NCBI RefSeq assembly: GCF_000312545.1
Contig: NZ_HE997540.1
Location: 942,650 to 989,413, forward strand
DNA: 46,764 bases
DNA from: Bartonella senegalensis OS02
GTDB lineage: Bacteria > Pseudomonadota > Alphaproteobacteria > Rhizobiales > Rhizobiaceae
Direction: 5' to 3'
This document shows, in pieces, positions 43,728 through 46,764 of the stretch. Under the pieces are notes generated by a model that was given only the letters and a program-made list of their open reading frames with translations, ran no database searches and was not told the origin of the DNA. The first letter of the stretch is position 1. Each line of letters begins with the position of its first letter. The position numbers and the translations under genes were made by a program.

Positions 43728-45059
43728 ATGATGATTATGACGACACGCACATTTTTTTCTTGGTTTATTGTCACTTGCGTTTTGTGGCTTACAAGTTTTT
43801 CATCTGTTCCTGTTCACGCTCAACTGAAAGGCACTATTTCAACGGCTGATTTTAATCCCATTCCCATTGCTGTTACGGATTTTTTTTCCAATGATTCTAT
43901 TGGACACAAGATTACAGCGGTCGTTACAGCAGATCTTGAACGGTCTGGACTTTTTTTACCGCTTAATAAGGACTCCTTTTTGGAAAAAATCTCTAATCCT
44001 AACCGTCAACCCCATTTTCCTCATTGGCAAGAAATAAAAGCGCAAGGTTTGGTTACTGGGCAAGTGATCAGAGAAAACGACGGACGCTTGAGGGTTGATT
44101 TTCGCTTATGGGATGTGTTTGGACAGCGACAGCTTAAAGGACGGCGCTTTTATACAGCCACAGAACGTTGGCGGCGTGTTGCGCACATGATTGCAGATGA
44201 GATCTATAGTGAGATGACCGGAGAAAGTGGTTATTTTGATACAAAGATTGTTTTTATCGATGAAACAGGTCCCCAAAATGCACGGATCAAACGCTTGGCA
44301 ATTATGGATCAAGATGGGGCTAATTTGATCTACATTTCTGATGGGAGTGAATTGGTACTGACACCGCGTTTCTCACCCAAGCGGCAAGAAATTACCTATA
44401 TGGCTTATGAACAACATCAAGTGCCCCATGTTTATCTGCAACAAATTGAAATGGGACAAAGGGAGTTGATAGGTACCTTTAACAATATGACAATTGCCCC
44501 GCGTTTTTCTTCTGATGGGCAAAAAGTGATCATGAGTTTGTTGCAAAATGATGGGAGTGCAAATCTTTACACCATGGATTTACGCACACGCATGATGACG
44601 CGTCTTACCACAACCTCTGCCATTGATACGTCTGCTTCTTATTCGCCAGATGGGACAAAAATCGTCTTTTCATCTGATCGTAGTGGAAAGCCGCAAATCT
44701 ACACGATGGATGCAGATGGGAGCAATCTCCAGCGTATTTCTTCAAATGAGGGCAGTTATTCTACACCCATTTGGTCTCCACGTGGTGATTATATCGCTTT
44801 TACTAAACAATTGGATGGACAATTTTCCATTGGCGTGATGCACCCTGATGGGCAAGGTGAACGAATTTTAACCACTGGTTTTCACAATGAAGGACCAACT
44901 TGGGCTCCTAATGGTCGCGTGTTAATGTTCTTTCGCAAAAATCCGGGTATGGGACCCAAAATCTACACAATTGATATTACTGGACGCAATGAACGCCAGT
45001 TGCCTACACCCAATGATGCTTCTGATCCAGCATGGTCGCCATTACTCAATGTACAATAA
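43728..45059 (+). CDS. tolB: TolB periplasmic beta-propeller protein
   Basis: Periplasmic component of Tol-Pal, 443 residues. The signal peptide covers about residues 5-32 ([22 protein letters not shown], cleaved before QLKGT). The N-terminal domain with [12 protein letters not shown] follows. A six-bladed propeller has repeated blades such as [63 protein letters not shown] and [20 protein letters not shown] precedes the start. It ends the visible tol operon; no pal gene is seen in the remaining 1.7 kb. Confidence 0.96.
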   Translation: MMIMTTRTFFSWFIVTCVLWLTSFSSVPVHAQLKGTISTADFNPIPIAVTDFFSNDSIGHKITAVVTADLERSGLFLPLNKDSFLEKISNPNRQPHFPHWQEIKAQGLVTGQVIRENDGRLRVDFRLWDVFGQRQLKGRRFYTATERWRRVAHMIADEIYSEMTGESGYFDTKIVFIDETGPQNARIKRLAIMDQDGANLIYISDGSELVLTPRFSPKRQEITYMAYEQHQVPHVYLQQIEMGQRELIGTFNNMTIAPRFSSDGQKVIMSLLQNDGSANLYTMDLRTRMMTRLTTTSAIDTSASYSPDGTKIVFSSDRSGKPQIYTMDADGSNLQRISSNEGSYSTPIWSPRGDYIAFTKQLDGQFSIGVMHPDGQGERILTTGFHNEGPTWAPNGRVLMFFRKNPGMGPKIYTIDITGRNERQLPTPNDASDPAWSPLLNVQ

Positions 45060-46674
45060 AAGCAGCTGTTCCATAAAAACAGCAGATCGGCAATGTGCTT
45101 GAGAAGTGTGGCATAGAGCTGAAAAGGAGGGGAGTTTGATAAGCAGTTTATTTGCATATGTGATCAGTTTTATAACATTTTTATTACGGTTTTCCGTGGG
45201 CAAGGTTTTCTTGAGAGGATTTCTATCGATAGCATTTCTTTTAGAAAAATCCCTTGGGGGAAGAGTTCTTTAGAAAAAATCCTTTCAGGAATTCTTTTCA
45301 GGTTTTTGCACTTAGATTTTTTGGTGAAAATCCTTTGTGCTCGTGTGCTTTTAAGTTAAGATTTGAGAGATAGGGTGGCGTGTTGGCAAGCTTGCCTTTT
45401 GATCTCCTTCCCGTCCTAACGGATGAAGATTCCTACCCGCGTTGGTTTGTAAAAAACAACTGTTCTTGGTAGCTTCTATTGCTGCATCCTTAATGGGATT
45501 CACGTCAGAGGCTCTATGAGCAAGCTCTGTCGTGAATATTTTTTCTTGTACTTTCAAGTTCTTTAGACAAATCCCTTGGAGAGAAGAGCTCTTTACAAAA
45601 AAATCTTTGAGAAATTCTTTTCAGGCTTTTCCACTTGGTTTTTTGGTGAAAATCCTTTGTGCTCGTGTGCTTTTAAATTAGGATTTAAAAGACAGGATGG
45701 CGTGGTGAGAACGTTGTATTTACCGTGGTAGAAAGGTTAGCAAGCGAGAAATATGACACGAGCCAAAGATTGGCGAAGGTGTTATTGTTAAGGATAAGTT
45801 TCTAATGATATCCGTTGAGATTGCAACATTTTGGCGTCATTGGGCTTTCACAGGCTAATGGCTTGCTCCCAAAATCTTTAAAATTCGATTTTTTCCTGTT
45901 AACTCGAATCAACACCTTTCTAGGTCAAAGTCAAAACTTAGGCGTTATAACGACACGGCATAAAGAATTGTTGCGTTAGGGCGTGACAAGGCTTCTCTAA
46001 AATCGTAATCGAATGGTAGCAAAATCGGTCTTGTGGGAAGTTGTAGGATAAAAATTTATGCATTTCGCACAGAGTCAAGACATGACAAATACTGTGCGGA
46101 GTGTTTGGCATGAGGCGCTTATGGGATTGTCCGCTGCACTGCTTATGATGATAGGTTGCTGCGTTTATTGCTTATCTTATGAAAAGAATGGGTGCTTTTA
46201 CTTTGCTTGTTATGCCGGCTGTTCTTTTAGAGAGAGCATAACGGCTTTCAAAAGAATTGCTCTTAATCAATAAATCAGCATTTTTGGATAAGGCTTTATT
46301 ATCCACATGCGCTCTTATTCAAAACGGTTGTGTTCTGATGTCAAAAAGGTAAAATAGAAAGCTAGCAAAAAAATTGATAACAAAGCCAATCTATTAAAGA
46401 AACTTTAGCAGAGGTTTATTTACGCATAAGGAGTATCCTTTGTGAATTCTCTTTTGTTTTACGTTTTCACTACAGATGTCCTTATCTATTCGGAATAATT
46501 CTGCCGGCGTTGGTTTTTCTTGTTAAGGACTAAACATTTTATCCATTGTTTTATGGAAGGCCTTTCTTTTATTTTAAAAGTGTGGGCTTTGTTATTTTTC
46601 ATGGAGGTTTTTTTACAAAAAGGGGTTTAAGGGTGCAATTTTTGTCTTGACCTTTTTGGTGAGTGTTGTAGCCT
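45060..46674. other. Long non-coding stretch after tolB with a direct repeat
   Basis: About 1.6 kb without a convincing gene. A segment at about 45240-45390 (AAATCCCTTGGGGGAAGAGT, TTTTTTGGTGAAAATCCTTT, GTGCTCGTGTGCTTTTAAGT) recurs at about 45562-45710 (AAATCCCTTGGAGAGAAGAG, the same TTTTTTGGTGAAAATCCTTT and GTGCTCGTGTGCTTTTAAAT), giving a direct repeat of about 150 bases with a 320-base period. A small frame at 46058-46273 encodes 71 residues with a hydrophobic middle, but it has no recognised family and no strong ribosome site. Confidence 0.6.
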
Positions 46675-46764
46675 CAGCACCTCAGCACCTCAGCACCTCA
46701 GCACCTCAGCACCTCAGCACCTCAGCACCTCAGCACCTCAGCACCTCAGCACCTCAGCACCTCA
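46675..46764 (+). repeat. Octanucleotide tandem array (CAGCACCT)n
   Basis: Perfect head-to-tail CAGCACCT, eleven full copies and a part of the next, continuing to the last base of the window, so the true length is unknown. The period of eight is not a multiple of three, and no open frame enters it. Confidence 0.98.

Noticed and set aside
46058-46273. 71-codon frame after tolB
   Set aside because: It has a hydrophobic middle but no recognised family, a weak start context and lies in decayed DNA. It was not strong enough to call a gene.
46675-46764. Octamer array as a possible CRISPR
   Set aside because: There are no spacers between repeats and the unit is only eight bases. It is a simple tandem repeat.

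Overview
The window looks like a chromosomal segment of an alphaproteobacterium of the order Hyphomicrobiales (Rhizobiales), most probably a Bartonella species. The basis is gene content and order: the tkt-gap-pgk-class I aldolase run next to zapA/DUF4164, DUF1036-pyk next to GapR (DUF2312), DUF1465-ruvCAB-ybgC-tolQRAB, and an RpoH2-type sigma factor. It is AT-rich, with long decayed spacers. This is recognition from memory, not a database match. I see no rRNA, tRNA or CRISPR array.

Layout. 1-4.3 kb: carD, seven-iron-type ferredoxin fdxA and a protein resembling the C-terminal half of an alphaproteobacterial helicase (minus), then rpoH (plus). 4.7-9.4 kb: M48 lipoprotein protease (minus), thiamine pyrophosphokinase, glycine-zipper lipoprotein and an ABC-F ATPase (plus). 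9.4-12.3 kb: mostly non-coding, holding rimJ, a decayed phage-type integrase and two inverted copies of a dispersed repeat. 12.3-14.8 kb: gapR (minus), DUF1036 protein and pyk (plus). 14.8-16.3 kb: wreckage including a pyk fragment and a decayed rplU-rpmA copy. 16.3-23.7 kb: zapA and DUF4164 (minus), then tkt, gap, pgk, fba (plus), each spacer holding decayed fragments of the neighbouring genes. 23.7-26.6 kb: non-coding, with an fba remnant, a repeat copy and an rpmE remnant. 26.6-32.2 kb: rpmE (minus), ABC exporter (plus), suhB, efp and a Sel1-repeat protein (minus). 32.2-34.9 kb: a decayed thiE 3' end, an XRE regulator, a frameshifted TIR-like gene and intact thiE (all minus). 35-45 kb: opgC-like, DUF1465, ruvCAB, ybgC, tolQRAB (plus). 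45-46.8 kb: non-coding, ending in an octanucleotide array that runs off the window.

Functionally the window covers central carbon metabolism (lower glycolysis and transketolase), Holliday-junction processing (RuvABC), the Tol part of the Tol-Pal envelope system, heat-shock transcription (RpoH), translation support (EF-P, L31, ABC-F) and thiamine cofactor supply.

The most striking pattern is in the spacers. At most gene junctions with a long spacer, the spacer contains decayed copies of the 3' end of the left gene or the 5' end of the right gene. This fits repeated junction-spanning tandem duplications that leave both parent genes intact. The best candidate for an accessory system is the XRE plus TIR-like pair. 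It sits between intact thiE and a decayed thiE 3' end, and its TIR-like gene is broken by one base in an A6 run.
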